64,000 bases of DNA from positions 124,001 to 188,000 of the forward strand of contig CAJNOI010000077.1 of NCBI GenBank assembly GCA_905250115.1, read 5' to 3'. Shown here piece after piece: positions 47,527 through 59,600 of this stretch; position 1 is the first letter of the stretch, and each line of letters starts with the position of its first letter. The notes below the pieces were generated by a model, which ran no database searches, was not told the DNA's origin, and worked only from the letters and a program-made list of their open reading frames with translations. Made by a program: the position numbers and the translations under genes. The DNA comes from Adineta steineri (Eukaryota > Rotifera > Eurotatoria > Adinetida > Adinetidae).

Positions 47527-49437
47527 TGATCGAAAATTAGTCTTATCTATAAACGAAGAATAGACAAAAAACGATTGGAGATATATAGATATGATTATTA
47601 AGAGACAAAAAAGAAAGAGATTATTGAGCGTTATTTTTTTGTGAATATCTTAGGACAAAAAAAAAAGGCTTTCAGAGATGAGACGACAATCATTTTTTAT
47701 TAGGAGACAACGTTCTCAATAAATACTCATCTTCGGAGTAGATATAGGCACAATAAATAGCCGAGAAATGGTCTTTTATTACAAAGATTTTTCTTTCCTT
47801 CCTTCCGTCTTTTTTTATGTATATATGTATTAGTCAGTTGCAAGCTTCAGATAGGTTTTCTTTTTTTTCTCGTTCTACCAATAGAAAAAGTCCGACAGCC
47901 AATAGAAGATAAATACAAGAATTCAAAGAAAAATCATGACTACTAACGTCATCTTTCAAAATTATGAATAATTCTAATATACATTTATATTTCGGATGCC
48001 TTGGTATCTGTTCTTTTGTTTTCATCGATATAAACTTGAACAGCGATAACAATGCTAGAATCAATTTAATGTATGATCAATGAGAGAAATGCTTTATTTC
48101 CACTAGCGATACATGAAAAAGTCCAATGATAACGTCACTACATTACTAGCTATGTAATGGAAATACACCTTTCATTGAACTCGTTTTTATTGACTGTCTC
48201 GAAAGTATTATTTTATATAGAATATTAATTTTTTTATATGTTTACTATTATAGAATGAAAATTGTTTGATACTCCTCTTCTTATTTCCATATAATGATTT
48301 TATTCAGTATTATTGTGTTCATGCATAAAATACAGACAATAACTGATACAGTAATCTATTTTTTTTTATTCTAAAATAGTTAGATTACATGTGTATAGAG
48401 ATTTGATTTTAGTATAATTGAGATATCTTTTATCATTGATAAAATTTTTTGTCACATTATCTAATGTTCTATATCTGAGTTCTGAATAATATAGTAGAGA
48501 ATTGTACCAACTGATTGAAATTCTCGCTTAATAAAAATATTCCAAATATCATCATTCAGTGTTAACCAATATAGGATTTTTCAACAGTTCTTATTACTGA
48601 GAGTTGTAAGGTTAATCCTATAAAATTGATTCTTATTCGTATTATTTTCCTTGTAACTCTTGTGATGTATTGTATTTAGGTAATTAATACCAAAATAGTT
48701 TATTCAAAAATTATTCGTAGTTTTAATATCAAAATAATTATTGGCAACCATGTAAATGACCGTTTTCTTTTCTGAGCGGAATTAGATTGATCTTTATATT
48801 GTACTACTATCTCCTATATGGAACTGAGATTCATAGCTAAATTCACATTTACAGTTGTCCCACACTGGAAAGAATAAAAAGTACACTGATATTATATTCG
48901 CACAGATATTAAAAAAGGAAAATAGCGTACGTTATATTTAAAATTAATATAAGCTATTTTTTTCCTAATTGATGATGCAGAAATAATAAGTCTTATTTTT
49001 TGTGTACTTAATCAAACTCCGTATCTTCTATTTTACTTGAATAACTTTTTGATAAAACGTATACCGTTAATTATTAATTGTATGGACAAGAGTTACCAAA
49101 TTCTATATGAACCTTGATGAGATTTATATTTGTTATAGAAAGAAACATAATCAACCGTATCATGCGTGGTTCCATTTATAAAAGAAAGTAGTTGTTTATT
49201 ATTCTTGATTGACAAACTGAGCTCACTCTATCTCTACTTATCATTGCAAATATATAATTATTATTTATATAATTATACATATCTAATTTTTTTACGCGAA
49301 TATTTTTACAAGGTTCAAATGTAGTTTTTACTTATCGTTGTGAGCAAAAAAAATAGAATTTAAGAGAATAAGTAGATACTGAACAAGGATATTACTTTAT
49401 CTTCTTCTCGTAGTGTTATTTCATTACCTATCAAAAA
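47527..49437. other. 1.9-kb gene-free stretch between HEATR5B and the GPCR
   Basis: The two genes are divergent, so both promoters lie here, and a 5' untranslated exon of HEATR5B may end near 47550. The sequence is AT-rich with no repeat family or motif I can identify. The open frame at 47834-48064 on the minus strand has no domain and is treated as chance. Confidence 0.5.
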
Positions 49438-50391
49438 ATGCCATCTAATACAGTAAAATTTTGGTCTCTTCTTATTTTTCTTATACCATCTATTCTTTGT
49501 GCATTATTTATCTCATATTATTTATTATTTGATCGCACTTTACGACATGCTCTTCATAATCATGTTGTGATTGTACTTCTTCTTATTGGTTTATTTTCTG
49601 AAATGACCAATTATATATGGATGCTCGTTTATTATCAATATGCAGGAATATGGCAAAGATCAAATATCTTTTGTGCAATCTGGGGTTTTAATGATTGGGC
49701 ATTATATATTACTTATACAATTTTGTTAGCTTGGGCAACAATCGAAAGACATATTCTTGTCTTTCATGATCGATGGGTATCATCAAGAAGAAGACGTTTA
49801 CTTGTTCATTATCTTCCTTTAGTATGTCTTTTTCTCTATTGTTTTGTTTTTTATATTGTTGTTTACTTTATTCCACCTTGTGCAAATATTTTCTCTCAAA
49901 CCGGTTACATATGTATATCTCCATGTATATTTAATAGTTATACATTTAGTATGTACGAACTAGTAGCTCATCAATTTTTACCTTTTCCAATTATTGTCAT
50001 ATTCAGTATCGCTTTACTTGTGCGTGTAGTATTCCAGAAAAAGCGAACACATCAACCTGTGCAGTGGCGTAAATATCGAAAGATGACAGTTCAAATGTTG
50101 TCAATTTCATTGCTTTATGTTGTTTTGTATTTTCCTTTCTTAGTAGTTAGTATTTGTGTATTATTCAATGTATCAACTGACCTACTCAATGAGATTCTTC
50201 CTTATACAACGTTTATTACTTATTTCATTTTCCCACTTTATCCTTTTGTCTGTGCTCTATCCTTGTCCGATTTACGAAACAAAATGTACCAGATTTTGCA
50301 TCTTCGTCGACCACCAAGACAAGTTGGTATTGAAACATTTACATTACGAGTCCGTGAAAATAATCATACAACTACTAAAACTAACTACTAG
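49438..50391 (+). CDS. Intronless rhodopsin-like GPCR
   Basis: A single exon encodes 317 residues with seven hydrophobic helices. TM1 is about residues 8-30 (LLIFLIPSILCALFISYYLL), TM2 41-65, TM3 about 84-106 ending ATIERH where rhodopsin-like receptors have DRY, TM4 125-147, TM5 175-200, TM6 221-246 and TM7 256-277. A Cys at the top of TM3 (NIFCAIWG) and Cys residues in loop 2 (GYICISPC) suit the usual disulfide. The tail after TM7 has ALSLSDLRNKMYQILHLRRP, a typical helix 8. No ligand can be inferred. Intronless receptors of this type are, to my knowledge, expanded in bdelloid genomes and may be chemosensory. The ATG follows AT-rich upstream sequence directly. Confidence 0.82.
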   Translation: MPSNTVKFWSLLIFLIPSILCALFISYYLLFDRTLRHALHNHVVIVLLLIGLFSEMTNYIWMLVYYQYAGIWQRSNIFCAIWGFNDWALYITYTILLAWATIERHILVFHDRWVSSRRRRLLVHYLPLVCLFLYCFVFYIVVYFIPPCANIFSQTGYICISPCIFNSYTFSMYELVAHQFLPFPIIVIFSIALLVRVVFQKKRTHQPVQWRKYRKMTVQMLSISLLYVVLYFPFLVVSICVLFNVSTDLLNEILPYTTFITYFIFPLYPFVCALSLSDLRNKMYQILHLRRPPRQVGIETFTLRVRENNHTTTKTNY

Positions 50392-51679
50392 ATATTGTTA
50401 TTCCATGTTCATTGTTATCTTTTAATGTTGTAATTAAAATCAAATATAATCATGCTTAAGTCATCGTCAATGATAGATCATTTCTCTACGTTGAAAGAAT
50501 TGAAAACAAACAGGATTTAAATGAAATGAAGAATAATAATAACATAAAGTGTTGAATTGAAAACTAATTTTATCGTAATAATTCTATGAACCTTAAGCCG
50601 TATTTAAACTAAATGATAATATCTATTGTCCTAATACTTCTGCTGGTTTATTTGTGAGTCAGTGCTCGAATGACTTTAAAGGTACATCGATACTAATGAA
50701 CATCAATTCGAACATTTGAATTAAATTGTTTTATCTATAATTTATATAATAAACTTTCTTTTAACCCTTTCATGTCACTATCTGAAAAAGGAGTCTTTGA
50801 AATGTATATCGGTTATCTTACAGCATGTTGTATAATCGTTAACAAGCGAAAAATCTTTATCGATGTTGATAATAACATATAGAACCAGTGATTTCTACAT
50901 GTTTCTCATTTGGAAGAGAAAAAATTTAAATAAGCCCTTATCACTTGTAAAAGTATGAGGTCGTATGATTCACATTCAGTGAAGATATTTTAATTTCTTA
51001 TCAGAATGTTACTTTTGACTCAATATGGATATGACTTGTGTCGTCTATATTTAATGATGTGTAAGCATAGAATTTTAAGCAAGCGTACCATTCTCAATTA
51101 ATATTAAATTTTGTCGTTTTTCTTACTATATCTGCTTATCCTGGAAGTTATCCATGATCATATAAACATAATGATTGTATCTTAATATCATGTCGCATAA
51201 TTGATGATTTCAAAGCAACAATCTTTGTATAAAGATAATTTCGCGAAATGTTGAATGTTCAAACACTGACTAGAAGAATAAATTAGATAAAAACAATCAC
51301 AACGCAATTGAAAGACAATATTAATCGATATTTATATATTGATAGATAACTAATCCAACCATAATGAGAATAAATGACGAGCAATAAATAAGGCTTATAC
51401 AATGACAGATGTCGTTTTCTAACAGAAACTAAAAGCCATACGTTTTTTTTTCAAAAGATATTCATTTATTTTTTACACCATAGAAATAAGAAAACTACAA
51501 AATATTCCTATTAATTTTGACTAATATTTTATCGAAGAAGAATGATAATAAAAGGAACATTCAATATCATTTAGATTAATTATATTTGTTTGATTAAGAT
51601 GTTTATTAATTATCAAAAAAAAGATTTTCTCGAGAAAAAAAAATACAAGGCATCAAAATAAACATCAAAATGTCAATAA
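50392..51679. other. 1.3-kb gene-free stretch after the GPCR
   Basis: This lies between the convergent GPCR and the barrel-protein gene. It is AT-rich, with no credible open frame. TTAACCCTTTCATG at 50761 looks like a piggyBac-type end, but no matching second end was found nearby. Confidence 0.45.
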
Positions 51680-52231
51680 TTATATAAAACTCCAAGTAAT
51701 TGGGACACGTCCATTAGTTGGATCTCCAATCGCATCGAAAGCTGGTCGACTCAAATCAAGATCACCCTATGAAAAAGATAAAATTAATTTATTGTAACAA
51801 TATGTTATAGACTTATTCACTTACACCCTTGCAACTGCCGCATCGATCAACAATGGTGACAACAACTGTACCCTTAGGACCTGTCACTGAAATCTTTTGA
51901 CCACAGAATGCGTTATTATTTGGATTACCACCGATAGTTTTCGTATCGTAGAGAGCATCAGGAATAGCACAGACGAGCTCATCACCCATACTTAAAATAC
52001 CACAGGCACCCATGCTAGCTAATAAATATTACAAGAAATACAACTATAATTTATTCACCAATTTTTTTACATACGATCGTAATATGTTGCTGCTCCAGAA
52101 TCCGTCTTACCATTTGATACTACAGTTGAGTTGTTATTATCAGATGAAGGTTGCTGATGAACGTGACGGGCATCGATGAGACAAAAGAAAGCAGCAAAAG
52201 CACAAATGGCAAGGGTTAAATTATAAGACAT
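51680..52231 (-). CDS. Secreted expansin/RlpA-like double-psi beta-barrel protein
   Basis: Three exons encode about 160 residues. The start at 52229-52231 gives a signal peptide (MSYNLTLAICAFAAFFCLID, cleavage near ARHVHQ). The barrel domain follows: GAATYYD, SMGACGILSMGDELVCAIPD, ALYDT, FCGQKISVTGPKGTVVV, TIVDRCGSCKGGDLDLS, RPAFDAIGD and VPITWSF. The paired Cys, the Asp in VDRC and the DLDLS-x-x-AF motif match small fungal barwin/RlpA-type proteins, such as those labelled riboflavin-aldehyde-forming-like. Members bind or loosen cell-wall polysaccharide; substrate here is unknown. The two introns (51771-51825 and 52018-52073, short, GT-AG) are of host type. Codons are more GC-rich than in neighbouring genes. 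The family is rare in animals, so horizontal transfer is possible. It could also be a plant-type barwin relative. Confidence 0.82.
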
Positions 52232-53250
52232 ATTGATGAGTGTGAATATGTCAATACCCGTCTTACCCTTTTATACACAAGACAAAAGGTAAGAAGATGG
52301 CCTTGTATGAGTCAATACATAACTAGTAGTAAACGAGTATCCATCAAAACAAACAACAAATTCCCACTTCTACGCAGGTTATGTTTTCTCGCTTCAACAA
52401 AAATGGAAGACGCAATAGATTATGTTTATGATCGTAATACATAGTTAATAGGTCAGTATATGATCGTCAATTACGATTACATTTTTTAAATGATTCACTG
52501 CATAAAGTGCAAAACAAATTGCGCATAGTTCTAACCTTGAGAGTGTAAGTGCAAATGTAGATGAAAGTATCATCTTCTACTTACACTCTCATCGTGATGA
52601 TAACTATGTCATTTGGATTTAAGAGATTTTTCATATTGAAATTGAAGATATGTGTATGGTGTAAATGATCGTTTAATTTACAATCTATCGTGATAACGTT
52701 CAACTTTCTTTTTTTCTTGTTTGGAACTTAAAAACAGAATAATAACTTTTTTTGAAGATATTTCAGCAAGTAGAAAAATTACAACAGTCACTGTGATATG
52801 AATGATTCTTTTTCGAGAATAATAGTCTACAAATATTTCATATGAAACATCTAAACAAAAATATCATGTAAAACTTCGCTGAAGTATTAATATAGATGTT
52901 ATTTATGCATATTTTTTATATCAAAATTTATCTTCTATACTTATGTTTTCCAAAGAATTTTAATAAGTTTTCTGAAAATTTAATTCGTAGTCTTTTTATC
53001 TGAATTTTCTACGAAGAAGGTATTTCATCGGTTTTTTGAATAAGTGTATTTATTCGAATAATCTTTACAACAACTACATTTTCTTCTTCTCTCTTCTGAT
53101 TTTAAGATGCGCAGTTTTACTTTCAATCGATAAATACTGAGTTGCAATTCTAGACAAATTAAGATTATGTATGTCTTTTGTCCGTACTTTCCCTTTTAAA
53201 CAAAACAAAACAAGAGATTTACTTCAAAATAATATACAAATTTTTATAAT
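52232..53250. other. 1-kb gene-free stretch
   Basis: This lies between the divergent barrel-protein gene and the F-box pseudogene. An imperfect inverted repeat around ACTTACACTCTCA (52544-52590, GAGAGTGTAAGTG...CACTTACACTCTC sense) is the only structure noticed. The rest is AT-rich without credible coding potential. Confidence 0.4.
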
Positions 53251-54990
53251 ATGATGAAAAGAAAATTATTTTCAGATAAAATGATTAATAAATTAGAAAT
53301 ATTACTAAATGAAATCTTTTTACAAATCTTTTTTTATTTATCATGGGATGAAAGTTTAATATCATTATGGCCAATAAATAAACATATCAATTCTATTATT
53401 TGTTTAATATTTCAAATAAATAAAATTGGAATTATTTTAAATAAAACAGATTTATCTTATAAAAAATTTTCTAAAATATTATTACCATTAATGTTTAATT
53501 CATTATCTCTTAATTCAAATATAAAATATATTTATTTCAATGAAATTAATTCAGTTTCTTTTATTTTATTCATCAAGAAATTTACTTTCCTAATCTTAAA
53601 TCAATTAATATTACTAAATATTTTTTATCTCAATCAATAATAATATGTTATCTTTACTTATTACATATTCATTAGATCAATTTAGATTAATATTTCATGA
53701 GAATAATTATAAAAGGTTTCGTACTTAAATATCACATTTATTGCTTCTTTCTGATGAAGGTGCTGATTAGATCTTTTCTAAACAATATCATTTTTAAATT
53801 GATTAAATATGAAAGTGTACTGTGTAGTCTAAAGATACAATTGTTACAATCAGTTATCGATTATTAAAATTCTTTTATTTAATATTATTGTATTTCTTCT
53901 GAAAGTAAATTTTCGTCTCATTAAAAATTAGATGTCGTTGTTTGAAAAAAGATAGGTAGTGTCGATAAAATCTTGACCAAATAACTGCATCATACATGAA
54001 CTGTTTAAAAGTATCCGGATGTTTTTATTAAAAAACAATAAGACGTACTCTTGTATTTGTATTATTGTCTGCATGCGTAGTTCATGCAATGTTTTCTATC
54101 TATAAACATTATAAGTTCAGTTGAATTAAATATACATGTAACAATATAGAAATATATTTTAGACCACTGTACACACGCTAATAGAAAATTAAAAACTTGA
54201 ACAAAATTTTTTGTTTTGAAATATTTTCTCTATATCTCTATTCATCAAGACTTATCTTCTAGGCATGTCATTGACTGACGACACAGACGCGTTAAATGAA
54301 AACTATTTCCTTGATTATAATCGTAGATTAATAAAATATATAATCATTATGTAAATATACTTTTATTAAATTAGATTAAATAAACATTAGGTGATTTAGT
54401 AGAATAAATGATTTGATTATTATCAAATAAATAAACTAAACAATATGTTACAACAAATATTATGTACAATATTCTCTGATCAATATCAATTAACTTCAAT
54501 TCAACTTGATATTAGAGAAGCATTTTATTCAATTCAACAATGTTTAAAATCGTAATCTTCTCTTTCATTGAACACAATTGCAAATGAATCTAAATATTAT
54601 TGCATAACATGACATTGTTTATAAGTTTATCTTGAAGATCTTATTGAACATGTACCTAATCTTGAACAATTATCGATTTATTGTGAACAGTTACAACGTC
54701 AATGTAGATATTCTGATTCTAATATTCAAAATTCAATATTATCCAACGAATCTCGGATTCATAAACTAAGGTCCGTCTAATACTATTTCGGTTGTTTTAT
54801 TTAGAGAAAAAAAAACTCTTTTCCATTAATTCTTCTATCATACGTACACACTGGTTTACATAAAAGATTTTGAAATGTTTTAATTATGAATGAAAATTGT
54901 GAATGATTATTTATTTTTTAGATACCAAAATTAAAATATTTCAAATTGAAGAGTTCTGTTAAACATGAAAAATTTTCGTTAAGAAAAATT
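53251..54990 (+). pseudogene. Decayed F-box/LRR-like gene
   Basis: The first 110 codons read as an F-box: KLEILLNEIFLQIFFYLSWD, ESLISLWPINKHINSIICLI, then SYKKFSKILLPLMFNSLSLN. This is a pattern I associate with large bdelloid F-box families. A frameshift near 53585 moves the reading to PNLKSINITKYFLSQ, and a second near 53640 moves it to LLITYSLDQFRLIFHEN, which then stops. Further fragments appear at 54444-54556 (ILCTIFSDQYQLTSIQLDI, then stop), 54632-54772 (LEDLIEHVPNLEQLSIY) and 54921-54980 (IPKLKYFKL). The fragments are in the right order with stops and shifts between, so the locus is a pseudogene. Intact members would act as SCF ubiquitin-ligase adaptors. Confidence 0.72.
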
Positions 54991-56668
54991 GATTAAGTAT
55001 ATGTTATACTTGATAAATCCTAAATATTATTTAATACAGCTATTGATAAAATAATCTCTTTCAACATAAAATGATACGTGTTATATCATACACGAGCAAA
55101 AAAGAAACAATAATTTTGAAATAATTAAAATCAACTAAGAGTTGAATATATCGGGTGCGAATAATATAGCTTGAAATGAAATAACATTATTTATTTAAAG
55201 ATAAATTATGTCATGAAATATTTTCAAAACTTGTCTTAATACTATGTTCTATAAGAAATCATTAAAAATTATACCATAATCATAAATTAATTATCAAAAT
55301 GTAAATAAAGTAAAATCATTTGTCTTTCGTCACATTTGAAAAAGATCACTTTAAACAATATTTATCCAAATAGACTTCTATTTTTTTATTCACGAGTAAA
55401 TTCACAATTAAATGGAGTTTAAAACCTAAATACACGTAAGTATCGTAGAGAATATGTGCAAATAAAATGACAATATATTTTAATACTAAAGAAGCTCACT
55501 ATTATTTCAATCTAATGCCTATTAAGGCTTCAAACGTTATGATATCAATTTTAGAAAGATGGAATTCTATTTTAAAAAAATGATTGATCCTAAATTTAAC
55601 AAGAATATGTTATATCATTAAATTACTTGAAATCATGTTTTATATAAAACAAATGTTCAGTCAGATAATAAATATCTTTGATTCGTCAATTTTAAATTAG
55701 AATTTTTTTACTATAAACGAAGAGATTTTTATATATATGATAAATCCAAAAAAAGATTGATTAATAAAAATTAATCTATCAATTCCTTATGCTTCAAGTT
55801 ATATAATCTTGATGAAATAGTTTATTTTGAGGGTGTGGATACTATGTTGACCGCTCACACTCACCACATCCATATTCATACCCACTCTCACCCGAACAAT
55901 AGTATTTCATTTGTTCATTTAAAAATATCTATTATGATATGTTTTTTGTAATATATTTAAGAAATTCGTTATTTCAAATATTCATGAGTTATAACCAATC
56001 TATGATTGCATTTCTTTAACATGAATGATAGTATAAATTTTAGTTTTTGTTGAATAAATATATTCTTAACTCGATATTATAATGGAAGCTGAAACAATTG
56101 TTTATGTATAATATTGATTTGTAAATACAATTATATTATATCTAGTCTTATAGAAAATATGAATGGTATTATATAACTATTTGGAAATGAATAATAATCT
56201 AAAAATAAAATTGTATCTTTTATAAATATACATATGAATTTTATTGTAGAACTGGATTGATAATTTTGACTTCTCATACCTCTTTAATTTATTTTATTGT
56301 TTCTTTTTTTTGTCTATAAATGCTTTAGAATTCGATTTGAAAGACTTTTTACACATAATATTTATATTTTTTTAGTCTCTACCAATCATTGAATTCACTG
56401 TTCCTAAGTTTTTAATGATACCATATGGCTCCTACACGACAGGTAAGAAGAAAATATTAATTATATTTACATCTATGAAAAAAATATGTGAAATTTTTGC
56501 CTGTAACATAGTACTGCCTACGTTTTACGGCAATATGAAAGATAACTGACAAAATGGAGGAAGGACGCAAAATCAATGAAGCAGAGATTATTGAATCACT
56601 CTTCGTAGAAATACAAATTCATCCATAATAAGCTCCACGTTTCATAATAGTGTATATTTGAAAAGAAT
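54991..56668. other. 1.7-kb AT-rich stretch with a small foldback element
   Basis: Very AT-rich sequence lies between the F-box remnant and the ABC transporter. It contains a 96-bp foldback at 55814-55909 (separate entry). No credible gene is seen. Part may be further decay of the F-box gene. Confidence 0.5.
55814..55909. repeat. Small foldback with telomere-like core
   Basis: The arms read GAAATAGTTTATTTTGAGGG and, from the minus strand, GAAATACTATTGTTCGGGTG. The centre is C/A-rich (CTCACACTCACCACATCC, CATACCCACTCTCACCC) like the core of the element at 37579. No target duplication is clear. Confidence 0.55.
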
Positions 56669-59600
56669 ATGAGTGAAAAAGAGCCACTATTAACGATACA
56701 TAACGAATTATCTATCGACAATGAAAATAAGAGGTACGATTTGAAAAATATATAATATTTGTAACAATATAATGAACTCATCATTATTTCTAGCTTATCT
56801 GATTGGCGTCAATATTTGAATCGGCAAAAGATTGATGGTAATAATAAAAAATTAAATGATGAGATCAAACATACTACTAAAGATATTCCAGTCAGTATTT
56901 TACAATTGGTAAGTATATTCAAACATAAAATATCATAAGAGAAAGTAATAAAAGTATGAAGTTTAAAATATGTTGTTTTTCTTTTTAATAATATATATAT
57001 ATATATATATGAATTAATTCATTTCATTTAATAATAGTTTCGATTTGCTGATCGTATTGATATTCTTCTTATGATTATTGCTTTGTGTCTCATACTGGGG
57101 CATACAGCTTGTCTTCTCGCAAATGTAATTCTTTTTGGTCGAATCACGGGATTATTTGCCACTACATCATTTTCTGTTGATTGTGATAATCAATATAAAA
57201 ATTTAACATCTACAATTATCAATAGTAGTGTGTGTTCTCTTGATATTGATCTTAATCCATTAAATTATGATCGATTACATAAGTAATTTACTAAAAAATA
57301 TTCTTCTTTTGAATCTTTTTAAATTTTTCATTTGTAGATTATGCCATTATCATAATAAAACAATTTCATCCACATTAGCTCCATTAACGCCTTTATTTCG
57401 ACAAAATGTTATGCATCTAGTTTATTTGTTCTTCGGTAAGTCTATTGAATATGATAAATTAAATTTAAAAAAAATAAACGAATGGTTATTTCTCTGTGTC
57501 AATGTAGGTTTTAGTATTCTTATGTTTCTATGTGCTTCTCTTGGATATATCTGTTGGACAATTGCTACGAAACGACAAACATCTCGCATGAGTGTTTTAC
57601 TTTTTCAATCACTTATTCAACGTGTAAGTAAAAATACTTTTTTACACTCATAAAAAAAACTCTATAATTCCTGATCATAAGTCAAATATAAAATAAAATT
57701 AAGTAAATCATCTCAATCTCGATTTTTGATTTTTTTCAAGATATTTCTCTAATCAACAAACTAAGAATTCTAAGAATATCGTTAGTATATCAAAGAGACG
57801 AGAAAATGATAATACGAATGAATATCAAAAATCATGTTGAAGGTAAATTTACTATAAAAAACAACATTAAAGAAAATGATAATCTCATCATTTTTAATAC
57901 ATTTATGCACTTGTTAAATTATGATTTAAGATAAAATACTGTGTCATTTCTCTTTCATTTTTTAGAACATGACATATTTGGATACTAACCAAACTACTCA
58001 ATACAATTCGAAGCTTTTTACGTAAATAAATATAATAATTTTATAATAAACAATTATATATGATTACTCTTCTTTACAGTAATATTGAGAAGATCAAAAA
58101 CGGAATAGGTTTTGAATTCTTATTAACCATTGTATTTAGTCTAGCCATGACTTTCAGTATAATCATATCTTTTATTATCAATTGGCAATTATCTTTAATT
58201 ATGTCTTGTATAATCCCGATTGTTGTTGTTAGTTCATTGATGTTCGCTAAGGTATAGATTATTATTTAATTCGCTAAAATTTTTATCAATAATTACAGCT
58301 CATTACTAAAGAAACAGAAGAACAATTAAGTACATATTCAAAAGCTGGACAAATCGCTCAAGAAGTATTTAGTTCATTAAGAACTGTTCTTTCATTCAAC
58401 GGAAGCAAATGGCAACAAAAACAGTAAATAAATAAATAAACAAAGATTTATAGATTATTGTATTATTTATCTTTATCTAGATATGAAAAAGAATTAAAAT
58501 TAAATGAATGGTCTACTGTTCGCAAAGATGCTGCATTTGGTGCATTTTATGGTTGGTTATCGTTTATGAACTTTGTAATTTATTCAATTGGTTTTACTTC
58601 TGGTTCTATTCTTATGTTTTCTGGAACTCATCGTACAATGAACATTAGTGAGATTCTTATTGTAAGTGCCCTGTAGCATCAATATGCAAGAAAGTAACTG
58701 AAAAACGAACTTTCGTTTAGGCTGTAAATATGTTTGCACAAGCTTTGAATTTTCTTAATCTCATTAGTTCTTACTTCCAATCAATTTCGGAAGCTCAAGG
58801 TGCAGCAGTATCCGTATTTCGACTTATTGACGAGGTACAATTGATTGGATACTAGATACTAAACCATGGTAATTATATTTTCTATTTTATTTTTTGTGAT
58901 ATAGATACATGATGAGAATATCAATGAAAGAGAAATATTGGAAGAGAACACATTTGATGAAAAACTGATTTCTACTATCAATGGTGATATTGAATTTGAC
59001 AATGTTAGCTTTATTTATCCATCTAGAGAAAATGTAACAGCTTTAAATAATCTTAAATTGATTGCCCGTGCTAATCAAACAACTGCTCTTGTAGGTTCAA
59101 GTGGTTGCGGTAAATCTTTTTTTGAAACAATTATAAAATTTTCATATTCAAAATTCATTATAATAGGAAAAAGTACATGTATATCACTTCTTCTTCGCTA
59201 TTATGAACCTTCTTCAGGCAGAATTATGATTGATGGTCAATCAATTACAGATTATAAAATCAAACCATTTCGACAACATATCGGAGTTGTTAGTCAAGAA
59301 CCTGTAGGTTTCTTTTATTTTCTTTTTTAGTCTCTGTCGAATTTTTATATATTGAAATAGGTTTTATTTGGAATAAGTATTTATGAAAATATTCGTTTTG
59401 GTAAATTGAATGCAACACGTGCAGAGATTGAAAATGCAGCAGAACAAGCTAATGCACATAAATTCATTATGAAATTACCAAATGTTTGTTTTGAAACATT
59501 TATATTTATTTATATTAATAGTTTTGTTTGCAGAAATATGACACACTTGTTGGCGAACGTGGTATACAGTTGAGTGGTGGTGAAAAACAACGTATTGCAT

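Noticed and set aside
50761..50775. TTAACCCTTTCATG, possible third piggyBac end
   Set aside because: No matching inverted end with TTAA was found within about 1 kb; a single end is not enough.
57625..57966. Possible disabling gap in TMD1 of the ABC transporter
   Set aside because: A short exon (NMTYLDTNQ...) with proper splice sites restores the family alignment except for about two residues, so no break is needed.
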